Source of the DNA: Bacteroidales bacterium
GTDB lineage: Bacteria > Bacteroidota > Bacteroidia > Bacteroidales > Muribaculaceae
DNA length: 7,097 nucleotides
NCBI GenBank assembly: GCA_004552725.1
Contig: SFNM01000093.1
Location: forward strand, 1 to 7,097
Reading direction: 5' to 3'
The notes under the pieces were generated by a model. That model saw nothing but the letters and a program-made list of their open reading frames with translations, did no database searches and was not told where the DNA came from. Numbering within the stretch: the stretch's first letter is position 1; each line of letters opens with the position of its first letter. A program made the translations under genes and the position numbers. Of this stretch, positions 1 to 6,779 are shown piece after piece.

Positions 1-486
1 AAAGGACCTTTTATTTGGTGGAGTATCGAGAGAATGGGTTTGGTATGGGGCTTGCTGCTGTACAGGCATTATAACGTTGTGTTACAATGGTTTAACCGCG
101 GTTTTAAAGCAAAAATTATTGCTATCCTATTTGCTTGCATAGGATTAGGTCTGCTGTTTATGTACTATAAGCAAGTGCCGTTCATTAGAGATTACTTGCT
201 CAAAATCGTTCTTGCCGGAGCAATTATCCTATTCTATATAGCTGTGAATCATAAGATTAAGCTGGTCAACGGCTTTACCAAAATGCTTGGTGCTATCTCC
301 TACGAAACATTTTTAATTCACTTCTCAGTGCTATATGCCGTCTACCTAACCAATTCCACATTAAGCAGTGGCATATACATTTGGAGCGTAATAGTCATCA
401 CCCTGACCCTCAGCTACATATCTCACCTAATCGATGCGCCTATAGTAGGCGCCGCCAAAACACTATTCCGACGCATCCACAGGTAG
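1..486 (+). CDS. Acyltransferase-3 family membrane protein, C-terminal part (5' end outside window)
   Basis: The reading frame is open from base 1, so this is the last 161 residues of a longer protein; the ATG at 34 is probably internal (upstream codons read KGPFIWWSIER). It is strongly hydrophobic, with about four membrane segments separated by short basic loops. Near the end, the stretch ISYETFLIHF matches the conserved 'ISYxxYLIH' region of acyltransferase-3 (OafA/YrhL-like) proteins. The following SHLIDAPI sits where that family usually has a final-helix E-x-P motif, with D replacing E. Family members transfer acetyl or other acyl groups to sugars of surface polysaccharides or to lipids at the inner membrane; the substrate here cannot be told. 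A hand count gives about 41% G+C over 1-480, against 57-58% in two 60-base samples of ffh, so it may belong to a variable surface-glycan locus to the left. The family call is fairly secure, the substrate is unknown. Confidence 0.72.
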   Translation, partial: KGPFIWWSIERMGLVWGLLLYRHYNVVLQWFNRGFKAKIIAILFACIGLGLLFMYYKQVPFIRDYLLKIVLAGAIILFYIAVNHKIKLVNGFTKMLGAISYETFLIHFSVLYAVYLTNSTLSSGIYIWSVIVITLTLSYISHLIDAPIVGAAKTLFRRIHR

Positions 487-553
487 GCGTCCACCGACTG
501 TTTCACTGACTGACTGTTTATAGTGTGGCGGTGGCATTTATGCGGCGTATTGG

Positions 554-585
554 CTTGCACATTTCCAAAAAGTTTTGTAACTTTG
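554..585 (+). promoter_or_regulatory. Bacteroidota-type promoter for panC
   Basis: TAACTTTG at 578-585 is a perfect match to the Bacteroides -7 consensus TAnnTTTG. CTTG at 554-557 lies 20 bases upstream and fits the -33 TTG/TTTG element at the usual spacing. Transcription would start at roughly 590-595, leaving a leader of only about 15-20 bases before the panC ATG at 610. That leader is AT-rich and has no Shine-Dalgarno sequence, which is normal in this phylum. This is the only clear match to the consensus seen in the gaps between genes, so it probably drives panC-panD and perhaps ffh. Confidence 0.7.
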
Positions 586-609
586 CACCCGATTTTATAA
601 CATCGCAAA

Positions 610-1461
610 ATGAAAGTAATTTCCACTGTAGCGCAACTTCGCGAAGTTGTTGCTGATGCAAAGAAAGCCGGAGCCAAAATTGGCTTAGTGCCCACAATGG
701 GCGCATTGCATGCCGGCCACGTGTCGCTGATTGAACGAGCACGCCAAGAGTGTGATTTCGTAGTAGTCAGCGTATTCGTTAACCCTACCCAATTTAATAA
801 CCCCGACGATTTACGCACCTATCCCCGCACCATTGATGCCGACTGCGCCAAACTCGAAGCCGCCGGTGTGGATGTGGCATTCGTGCCGACAGTCGAAGAA
901 ATATACCCCGAGCCCGATACTCGTGTGTTCGATTTAGGTCCGGTGGCTGAAGTGATGGAGGGCGCTATGCGACCCGGCCACTTCAACGGTGTGGCTCAAA
1001 TTGTGAGCAAACTGTTTGATTACGTAAAGCCTCACCGTGCTTATTTCGGAGAGAAAGACTACCAACAAATCGCCGTAATCCGCCGCATGGTTGAAATCGA
1101 AGGATTTAACTTGGAGATAGTGCCTTGTCCTATCAAGCGTCACGACGATGGATTGGCCATGAGTTCGCGCAATGTGCGTCTGAGCGCCGAACAGCGTGCT
1201 AAAGCCCCGCAAATCCACCACATTCTCGCCCAAAGCGTTGAAGACTCAATGAATAATCACGACATCAAAGCATTGCGACAAAGCGTTGTCGACGCTATCA
1301 ATGCCGTTGATGGAATGGAAGTTGAATACTATCAAATTGTCGACGCCTACACTCTGCAACCCGTGGCCGAATGGGATGGCAAGCAACCGCTGGTTGGCTG
1401 CGTAACCGTGTGGATGGGCGATGTGCGCTTGATTGACAATATCAAATACCCCAAGGCATGA
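610..1461 (+). CDS. panC: Pantothenate synthetase (pantoate--beta-alanine ligase)
   Basis: This cytosolic enzyme joins (R)-pantoate to beta-alanine through a pantoyl-adenylate intermediate, using ATP, and makes pantothenate for coenzyme A. At 283 residues it has the normal family length. The nucleotidyl-transferase signature [10 protein letters not shown] is at residues 28-37, where the two histidines form the HIGH-type ATP site. FVNPTQF (56-62) and [14 protein letters not shown] (123-136) line the pantoate pocket, FGEKDYQQ is at 146-153, and the KMSKS-like MSSRN loop is at 184-188. All key residues are present, so it should be active. The start at 610 puts the conserved MKVI strand at the N-terminus and lies just downstream of a good promoter. 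Its stop overlaps the panD start (ATGA), which suggests translational coupling with the enzyme that supplies its beta-alanine substrate. Confidence 0.97.
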   Translation: MKVISTVAQLREVVADAKKAGAKIGLVPTMGALHAGHVSLIERARQECDFVVVSVFVNPTQFNNPDDLRTYPRTIDADCAKLEAAGVDVAFVPTVEEIYPEPDTRVFDLGPVAEVMEGAMRPGHFNGVAQIVSKLFDYVKPHRAYFGEKDYQQIAVIRRMVEIEGFNLEIVPCPIKRHDDGLAMSSRNVRLSAEQRAKAPQIHHILAQSVEDSMNNHDIKALRQSVVDAINAVDGMEVEYYQIVDAYTLQPVAEWDGKQPLVGCVTVWMGDVRLIDNIKYPKA

Positions 1462-1805
1462 ACGTTGAAGTTCTCAAATCAAAAATTCACCGCGTGACAG
1501 TGACCGAGGCTCGCCTCGACTACATCGGTAGCATCACCATTGACCAAGACCTGCTCGACGCAGCAAACATATTGCCCGGCGAACGCGTATATATTGTTAA
1601 TAATAATAATGGTGCTCGTTTGGACACTTACACCATCCCCGGCGAACGCGGTAGCGGCGTAATTTGTCTCAACGGCGCAGCCGCGCGATTGGTGCAACCC
1701 GGCGACATTGTCATCATTATGGCTTACGCCACAATGCCTTTCGAAGAGGCTCGCACTTTCAAACCCGCGGTAATTTTCCCCGACACCGCCACTAATCGTC
1801 TGTAA
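1458..1805 (+). CDS. panD: Aspartate 1-decarboxylase (pyruvoyl enzyme)
   Basis: PanD decarboxylates L-aspartate to beta-alanine, the second substrate of PanC. It is made as a proenzyme that cleaves itself between Gly and Ser, turning the Ser into a pyruvoyl cofactor. The cleavage site is visible as YIGS, with Gly24-Ser25 exactly at the canonical position. Lys9, His11, Arg54, Tyr58 and the NGAAA segment starting at Asn72 also match the numbering of the E. coli enzyme. The protein is 115 residues, slightly shorter than the 126 of E. coli because of a shorter C-terminal tail, which is common in the family. The ATG at 1458 overlaps the panC stop by four bases. Residues 48-51 are four asparagines, all encoded by AAT codons, in the variable loop before Arg54. 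Identity is near certain. Confidence 0.97.
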   Translation: MNVEVLKSKIHRVTVTEARLDYIGSITIDQDLLDAANILPGERVYIVNNNNGARLDTYTIPGERGSGVICLNGAAARLVQPGDIVIIMAYATMPFEEARTFKPAVIFPDTATNRL

Positions 1806-1840
1806 TTTATTTAGTTAGTAACCATCAATCTCACTGCATA

Positions 1841-3187
1841 ATGTTTGAAAAACTTAGCGAACGACTTGAGCGTAGTTTTAAAATTCTCAAAGGCCAAGGC
1901 AAAATCACTGAAATCAACGTAGCCGAGACCTTGAAGGACGTGCGCCGCGCTCTAATCGATGCCGACGTAAACTACAAAGTAGCCAAGTCATTCACCGACA
2001 CTGTAAAAGCCAAAGCACTTGGCCAAAACGTGCTTACAGCCATCAAACCCAGCGAATTGATGGTGAAAATCGTGCACGACGAACTCACCGCGTTGATGGG
2101 TGGCGACGCCGCTCCCCTCAACCTCAAAGACAAGCCCGTGGTTATCCTTATGTCGGGCTTGCAAGGCTCCGGTAAAACCACCTTCTCCGGCAAACTTGCC
2201 AAGAAGTTGAAGAGCGAAAAAGCCATGCGTCCGTTGCTGGTAGCGTGCGACGTATATCGTCCCGCTGCTATCGACCAATTGAAAGTATTGGGCGAGTCGA
2301 TTGAGGTGCCCGTGTTCACAATCGATGGTAGCAAAGACCCGGTGGACATTGCCCGTAAAGGTGTGGAATTCGGCCGCTCAAATCACCACGACCTCATCAT
2401 CATTGATACCGCAGGCCGCTTGGCTGTCGACGAGCAAATGATGCAAGAAATTGAGAATATCAAGAAAGCCATCAAGCCTACCGAAACTTTGTTCGTTGTC
2501 GACTCTATGACCGGTCAAGATGCCGTGAACACCGCTCGTACTTTCAACGAACGCCTCGATTTTGACGGCGTAGTGCTCACCAAACTCGATGGCGACACCC
2601 GCGGTGGTGCTGCACTTTCAATCCGCACCGTAGTCACTAAGCCAATCAAATTTGTGGGCACCGGCGAAACTCTCGACGGCATCGACATCTTCTACCCCAG
2701 CCGTATGGCCGACCGTATCCTCGGCATGGGCGACATCGTGTCGCTGGTAGAACGTGCCCAACGCGAATTCGACGAAAAAGAAGCCGAAGAACTCGCTCGC
2801 AAACTCCAAAAGAACCAATATACATTTGTGGATTTCTACAAGCAAATCCAACAAATCAAAAAGATGGGCAACATCAAGGACCTTGCCTCGATGATACCCG
2901 GCTTGGGCAAAGCAATCAAAGATATTGACATCGACAACAGCGCTTTCAAGAGCATTGAGGCTATCATCAACTCAATGACTCTGCAAGAACGGATGCACCC
3001 CGAAATTATTAAGGGCACACGCGTGCGCCGTATCGCCCTCGGTAGCGGCACCACCATCCAAGAGGTAAACCGTTTGCTCAAACAATTTGAGCAAACTCGC
3101 CAAATGATGCGCATGGCCGGTTCGAAGAACCCTATGGCCGCAATGCGCGGACTCCGCGGTGCCATGCCCGGCATGAGACGTAAATAA
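1841..3187 (+). CDS. ffh: Signal recognition particle protein (SRP54 homologue)
   Basis: Ffh binds signal sequences emerging from the ribosome and the 4.5S RNA, and delivers the complex to the receptor FtsY at the membrane, using GTP. The 448-residue protein shows the full layout. A helical N domain spans about 1-85. The G domain follows, with P-loop GLQGSGKTT (106-114), DVYRPAA (137-143), DTAGR (189-193) and TKLDGDTRGG (247-256). The M domain runs from about 300, with the RNA-binding segment around IALGSGTT (398-405) and a Met-rich tail (about 422-446). It is complete. It begins 35 bases after panD with no Shine-Dalgarno sequence and no clear TAnnTTTG box in the gap, so it may be co-transcribed with panCD or use a promoter I cannot recognise. 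The 4.5S RNA gene is not visible in this window. Confidence 0.97.
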   Translation: MFEKLSERLERSFKILKGQGKITEINVAETLKDVRRALIDADVNYKVAKSFTDTVKAKALGQNVLTAIKPSELMVKIVHDELTALMGGDAAPLNLKDKPVVILMSGLQGSGKTTFSGKLAKKLKSEKAMRPLLVACDVYRPAAIDQLKVLGESIEVPVFTIDGSKDPVDIARKGVEFGRSNHHDLIIIDTAGRLAVDEQMMQEIENIKKAIKPTETLFVVDSMTGQDAVNTARTFNERLDFDGVVLTKLDGDTRGGAALSIRTVVTKPIKFVGTGETLDGIDIFYPSRMADRILGMGDIVSLVERAQREFDEKEAEELARKLQKNQYTFVDFYKQIQQIKKMGNIKDLASMIPGLGKAIKDIDIDNSAFKSIEAIINSMTLQERMHPEIIKGTRVRRIALGSGTTIQEVNRLLKQFEQTRQMMRMAGSKNPMAAMRGLRGAMPGMRRK

Positions 3188-3202
3188 TCCTAAATCTAAC
3201 CC

Positions 3203-3239
3203 AATACCTATTATGACTCAGCGAGCCGTAATAGGTATT
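3203..3239 (+). terminator. Perfect 11-bp inverted repeat between ffh and folD (possible terminator or regulatory hairpin)
   Basis: AATACCTATTA at 3203-3213 is the exact reverse complement of TAATAGGTATT at 3229-3239, with a 15-base loop that could form a small inner CTC/GAG stem. It begins 15 bases after the ffh stop and ends 14 bases before the folD ATG. The stem is AT-rich and no T-run follows, so it is not a classical intrinsic terminator. It could weaken read-through from ffh, act as an operator for a dimeric regulator, or shape the folD leader. The repeat is certain; its role is not. Confidence 0.5.
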
Positions 3240-3253
3240 ATAACTACCTCAAC

Positions 3254-4126
3254 ATGACAATCATCGACGGCAAGCAAACTGCTGCCACTATCAAGCAAGA
3301 AATCGCCCAAATCGTGGCTGAACGCCTCGAAAAGGGATTGCGCCGCCCGCATTTGGCTGCCATTCTGGTAGGCCACGACGGCGGAAGTGAAACCTACGTT
3401 GCCAACAAGGTAAAAGCCTGCGAAGCCTGTGGCTTTAAATCCACCGTAATTCGCAGAGAAGACACCGTGACAGAAGCCGAGTTGCTCGAAATCATTGACC
3501 AACTCAACAACGATGATACCGTCGACGGCTTCATTGTGCAACTGCCCTTGCCCAAGCACATCAACGAGCAGAAAGTGACCGAAGCAGTCGATTTCCGCAA
3601 GGACGTGGACGGCTTCCACCCCATCAACGTGGGTCGTCAATCGCTCGGCATGCCTTGCTTCCACAGCGCCACTCCGGCCGGCATAGTCGAGCTGCTCCGT
3701 CGCTACAATATACCTACTCGCGGCAAAAACTGCGTGATAATCGGTCGCAGCAACATCGTAGGCAAGCCTTTGGCTGCTTTGATGATGCAAAAAGGCGTTG
3801 ATGCCACAGTGACCGTGTGCCATAGCGCCACAGAGAACCTCAAAGAGGTGTGCCGCAATGCCGACATCTTGGTCGCAGCCCTTGGCCGCCCGGGATTTGT
3901 CACCGAAGATATGGTGAAAGAAGGTGCAACCGTAATCGACGTTGGCACCACCTTAGTACCCGACGCAACTCGTAAAACCGGCTTCCGCCTTAGCGGTGAC
4001 GTGGACTTTGCCAATGTAGCGCCCAAGTGTTCGTTTATCACACCTGTGCCCGGCGGCGTTGGTCCGATGACTATTTGCACTCTGATGCAAAATACCCTCA
4101 AAGCCGCTACCGGCGAACTTTTCTGA
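3254..4126 (+). CDS. folD: Bifunctional methylene-THF dehydrogenase / methenyl-THF cyclohydrolase
   Basis: FolD converts 5,10-methylene-tetrahydrofolate to 5,10-methenyl-THF with NADP, then hydrolyses it to 10-formyl-THF, supplying one-carbon units for purines and formyl-Met-tRNA. The 290-residue protein is full length. In the N-terminal catalytic domain, Tyr48 and the catalytic Lys52 lie in the SETYVANK stretch, Gln96 in VQLPLP and Asp119 in KDVDGFHP, all equivalent to E. coli Tyr50, Lys54, Gln98 and Asp121. The Rossmann domain carries GRSNIVGKP (164-172), and the family's C-terminal PGGVGPMT is at 266-273. The ATG at 3254 gives the standard N-terminus (MTIIDGK). It is bracketed by two perfect 11-bp inverted repeats. 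Its product pool includes the cofactor used by PanB, a possible link to the upstream panCD genes, although panB itself is absent here. Confidence 0.97.
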   Translation: MTIIDGKQTAATIKQEIAQIVAERLEKGLRRPHLAAILVGHDGGSETYVANKVKACEACGFKSTVIRREDTVTEAELLEIIDQLNNDDTVDGFIVQLPLPKHINEQKVTEAVDFRKDVDGFHPINVGRQSLGMPCFHSATPAGIVELLRRYNIPTRGKNCVIIGRSNIVGKPLAALMMQKGVDATVTVCHSATENLKEVCRNADILVAALGRPGFVTEDMVKEGATVIDVGTTLVPDATRKTGFRLSGDVDFANVAPKCSFITPVPGGVGPMTICTLMQNTLKAATGELF

Positions 4127-4141
4127 AATGAACAATTGATA

Positions 4142-4168
4142 AGCATAGCGACAAATAGTCGCTATGCT
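4142..4168 (+). terminator. Strong perfect hairpin after folD, overlapping the next start codon
   Basis: AGCATAGCGAC (4142-4152) and GTCGCTATGCT (4158-4168) are perfect reverse complements around the 5-base loop AAATA, a compact and stable stem. It starts 15 bases after the folD stop. The bases that follow are A-rich (AAAATATATC) rather than a T-run, so classical Rho-independent termination is doubtful. The ATG at 4164-4166, the best start for the next gene, lies inside the right arm. The hairpin might therefore end folD transcripts, protect their 3' end, or restrain translation of the next gene. Confidence 0.6.
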
Positions 4169-5243
4169 AAAATATATCAAAGTGCCCATGCAGTCTACGC
4201 TCGCAATTCTTCTTTTCTCTTTGCTGTCGTTGCTGCTTGGCCGCGACGAGGCAGAGATAGTGTTTGCCGGCGATGCTATGATGCACCAAGGCCAAATCGA
4301 TGCTGCTCGACGTAGCAATGGCACTTATGACTTCTCTGAATACTTCAGCGTAATCGCGCCATACGTGATATCGGCCGACTACGCTGTTGTCAATCTTGAA
4401 ACTCCGATAGCGGGTGCGCCCTACTCCGGCTACCCCTGTTTCAATGCTCCGGCAACGTACTTAGACGCATTATCGGCAGCCGGCTTTGATTTGTTTCTTA
4501 CTGCCAACAACCATACGCTCGACCGTGGCGACCGCGGCCTATGCGCCACTATCGACTCGCTTGATGCGCGCCAATTGGATCATTTAGGCACTTACAAATC
4601 TCCGACCGAACGTGCCAACTCATTACCCAAAATCAAGGTCATCAACAATATACGCGTGGGATTTCTCAATTACACCTACGGCACCAACGGCATATCTCCC
4701 CGAGGCAACGTGGTGGTAGATTATATCAACCGCGATGTGATGAAGCGCGATGTGGCGGCTCTTCGCAAAGCCGGTGCGGAAATCATCTTTGCCTGTGTGC
4801 ATTGGGGCATCGAGTATCAACTTTTGCAACATCAATCGCAGACATCGTTGGCCGAGTACCTCCATTCGTTAGGCGTGGAGTGCGTGATAGGCGGGCATCC
4901 CCATGTGGTGCAACCTATCCACCTCAAAGACAATAGATTGACCGTGTATTCGCTCGGCAATTTCATATCTAATATGAAAACGACCGACACACGCGGCGGC
5001 GCAATGTTGCGAGTGACCATTTCGCGACAAGCCGATGGCTCAATATCTGTTGACGACGCATCTTACCGATTAGTCTACACTGTGCCGGCAGGTAATGGCC
5101 GCAACTTCCGGTTAGTTTGGCCCGACGCAGCCAACGATACTCGCGCTGCTGCATTTGCCCGGTCGGCTCGCGCTCTTTTTGGAAAGCATAACACCAATGT
5201 AGCGGAAGATAAGCCCTTGTTGTTGCAATTAATTAATAAATAA
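4164..5243 (+). CDS. CapA-family (PGA_cap) metallophosphatase-fold protein, probably exported
   Basis: This 359-residue protein matches the CapA/PgsA family, named for poly-gamma-glutamate capsule synthesis but built on a calcineurin-like metallophosphatase fold. Visible motifs in order: FAGDAMMH (34-41), VNLETPI (76-82), ANNHTLDRG (114-122), VHWGIEY (212-218), GGHPHVVQP (243-251) and SLGNFIS (263-269). Likely metal ligands are Asp37, Glu79, Asn115, His213, His245 and His247, so the site looks intact. The N-terminus has two lysines, then a hydrophobic stretch (about 12-25) and no lipobox Cys, so it is a signal peptide or signal anchor placing the domain in the periplasm. The ATG at 4164 is preferred because it keeps those lysines; an alternative ATG at 4188 would lie outside the hairpin but lose them. 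No capBC or other capsule genes are nearby, so a capsule role is not supported; many Bacteroidota homologues are of unknown function. The next gene begins one base after the stop. Confidence 0.88.
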   Translation: MLKYIKVPMQSTLAILLFSLLSLLLGRDEAEIVFAGDAMMHQGQIDAARRSNGTYDFSEYFSVIAPYVISADYAVVNLETPIAGAPYSGYPCFNAPATYLDALSAAGFDLFLTANNHTLDRGDRGLCATIDSLDARQLDHLGTYKSPTERANSLPKIKVINNIRVGFLNYTYGTNGISPRGNVVVDYINRDVMKRDVAALRKAGAEIIFACVHWGIEYQLLQHQSQTSLAEYLHSLGVECVIGGHPHVVQPIHLKDNRLTVYSLGNFISNMKTTDTRGGAMLRVTISRQADGSISVDDASYRLVYTVPAGNGRNFRLVWPDAANDTRAAAFARSARALFGKHNTNVAEDKPLLLQLINK

Positions 5244-5244
5244 T

Positions 5245-5949
5245 ATGGCCAACGATTTCCGTTTCAAGCAATTTGCTCTTACACATCAGCGGTGCGCAAT
5301 GAAAATCGGCACCGACGGCGTGCTTTTGGGAGCGTGGGCAGAGTTGGGCCGAGCCAACGGTAATGTGCTCGACGTGGGCGCCGGATGCGGAGTAATTGCG
5401 TTAATGCTCGCGCAACGATACGCACAGGCAAGTATCACGGCTGTGGAACTCGATGCCGAGGCCATGCTCGATTTGCGAGCAAACATCGAAGCATCGCCAT
5501 GGGCCAACCGCGTGCAAGCCATCGAAAGTGATTACAAGGCAGTTGATGGCCATTATGATTTGATTGTAAGCAATCCGCCATTTTTTATCACAGGCGAACG
5601 CGCTCCTCAATCGGCTCGCGCTGCGGCTCGTCACATCGACCATGGACTTTCGCCAATAGCGCTAACTGCTTTTGCTGCCGAACACTTAAGCGATGGCGGA
5701 CGTTTAGCAATGATTTTCCCGATTGAGCAATTGGCCGAAGTGGAATTTCAAGCAGCGCTGCATCACCTGAGTCCACTTCGTACCACCGAGGTGTTGTCCA
5801 ATGCCTCGCGTCAGCCATTACGCGTGCTCACGGAGTTTGCCAAAGCCAACTGTCCATGTCTACGTTCTCGACTGATAATTCACGATAATGCCGGTGGTTA
5901 CTCACCGGAATATATTTCCCTCACACGCAATTTTTACCTACACTTATGA
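5245..5949 (+). CDS. trmN6: tRNA1(Val) adenine(37)-N6-methyltransferase, TrmN6/YfiC-type
   Basis: A 234-residue S-adenosylmethionine-dependent methyltransferase of the YfiC family, whose E. coli member methylates N6 of A37 next to the anticodon of tRNA1(Val). The N-terminus shows the family signature: FRFKQF (5-10), then CAMKIGTDGVLLGAW (17-31). The SAM-binding glycine loop is LDVGAGCG (42-49), the acidic ribose-binding residue is in VELD (67-70), and the catalytic NPPFF motif (110-114) is the type found in enzymes that methylate exocyclic amines. The length is normal. The ATG at 5245 lies one base after the CapA-like gene's stop, in a very AT-rich stretch without Shine-Dalgarno sequence; its own stop overlaps the next ATG. 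Related N6/N5 methyltransferases (PrmC, RlmF) share NPP motifs, but the N-terminal signature favours TrmN6. The exact tRNA target in this organism is inferred from the family. Confidence 0.9.
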   Translation: MANDFRFKQFALTHQRCAMKIGTDGVLLGAWAELGRANGNVLDVGAGCGVIALMLAQRYAQASITAVELDAEAMLDLRANIEASPWANRVQAIESDYKAVDGHYDLIVSNPPFFITGERAPQSARAAARHIDHGLSPIALTAFAAEHLSDGGRLAMIFPIEQLAEVEFQAALHHLSPLRTTEVLSNASRQPLRVLTEFAKANCPCLRSRLIIHDNAGGYSPEYISLTRNFYLHL

Positions 5950-6779
5950 ATAACATCAAATACAACATTACGGCAGGTAGCAGTCTTTGGCTTCTACTCT
6001 TCGTTTCAATAATCGGCTACATTTTAGTGGGCTTAGTAGGATTATTTCTGCCAAGCGACAATGCAACTTTGGCACTTCGTATCGGTTCGGTATTTCAGCA
6101 AGTGTTTGCCTTCATCGCTCCCGCCATCGTCTGCGCCCTGATTAGCACGCGCCGACCCGATATTATGCTCCGGTTGCGAGGGAAAATTCATTCCAAGGCA
6201 CTTTTGTGGACCATCGTGGTGATGATTGTTTCTATGCCGGCAATGGAAGCGTTGGTTCAACTCAACGACGCAATGCCAATGCCCGAACCGCTCTATAACT
6301 TCTTCCGCACTATCGAGGACTCGGCAGCACAAGTCACAGAAACAATGATTGGCGGCCACACGGTCGGCAACTTGATAGTCAATCTGTTGATAATGGCCGT
6401 TATGACCGGTTTTAGCGAAGAAATTTTATTTCGCGGAGCACTTACCGGCACACTGGCTCGCACCCGTCTCGGCATGGCCGGCGGCATTTGGGTGGGCGCA
6501 ATTATCTTCTCATTGATGCACATGCAAATGTTCGGTTTCTTCCCCCGAATGTTGCTCGGAGCCTTTTTCGGCTATCTTATGTTCTGGAGAGGCTCAATTT
6601 GGTTGTGCGTTATAGCGCATGCCATCAACAATGGCCTTTATATCATCGCGAAACACCTCGGCTATGATGAAGCCACAGTAGAACAAACATCTATAAGTAT
6701 CATTATAGTGGCAATAAGCATCGTGCTCACCTACTATGCCATCTACCAACTCCGCCGCGCCACGCACGAACCTGAATGA
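5946..6779 (+). CDS. CPBP-family intramembrane metalloprotease (Abi/Rce1-like)
   Basis: A 277-residue membrane protein with roughly eight hydrophobic segments (around 13-36, 47-67, 85-104, 141-157, 178-195, 200-214, 217-236, 248-267). It carries all three hallmarks of the CPBP family (CAAX proteases and bacteriocin-processing enzymes): EEILFRG (158-164, with Glu158, Glu159 and Arg163), F-x-x-x-H (Phe188, His192) and HAINN (His225, Asn229). These residues form the membrane-embedded active site in Rce1-type proteases, so it is probably catalytically competent. The substrate is unknown. Some family members give immunity to bacteriocins, others act in protein processing, and most bacterial copies have no known role. 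It begins within the trmN6 stop (ATGA overlap), so the two are probably translated together. Its TGA stop at 6777-6779 directly abuts the stop of the convergent gene. Confidence 0.9.
   Translation: MNNIKYNITAGSSLWLLLFVSIIGYILVGLVGLFLPSDNATLALRIGSVFQQVFAFIAPAIVCALISTRRPDIMLRLRGKIHSKALLWTIVVMIVSMPAMEALVQLNDAMPMPEPLYNFFRTIEDSAAQVTETMIGGHTVGNLIVNLLIMAVMTGFSEEILFRGALTGTLARTRLGMAGGIWVGAIIFSLMHMQMFGFFPRMLLGAFFGYLMFWRGSIWLCVIAHAINNGLYIIAKHLGYDEATVEQTSISIIIVAISIVLTYYAIYQLRRATHEPE

Noticed and set aside
496..519. Direct repeat GACTGTTT at 496-503 and 512-519.
   Set aside because: Two 8-base copies, 16 bases apart, whose flanks do not match; not enough to call an operator or repeat array.
491..534. CCACCG (491-496) and CGGTGG (529-534) inverted repeat after the acyltransferase stop, a possible terminator.
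   Set aside because: Only a 6-bp stem with a 32-base loop and no T-run; this could easily arise by chance.
1599..1610. Four AAT codons in a row in panD, a possible phase-variable microsatellite.
   Set aside because: A trinucleotide repeat cannot shift the frame, is only four units long, and lies in a variable loop.
1841..1860. TAATGTTTG at the ffh start, resembling the TAnnTTTG promoter box.
   Set aside because: The spacing between TA and TTTG is three bases rather than two, and it lies on the start codon itself.
3218..3823. A 201-codon open frame on the reverse strand opposite folD.
   Set aside because: It lies almost wholly antisense to an intact, motif-complete folD and its product resembles no known protein; long antisense frames are expected from codon bias.
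4164..5243. Reading the CapA-like gene as part of a poly-gamma-glutamate capsule operon.
   Set aside because: No capB, capC or other capsule genes are adjacent; the family name reflects its founding member only.
5946..6779. Reading the CPBP (Abi) gene as a phage-defence or bacteriocin-immunity module.
   Set aside because: No bacteriocin, toxin, restriction or phage genes are nearby, and it sits in a housekeeping-like operon, so the 'Abi' label alone is not evidence.
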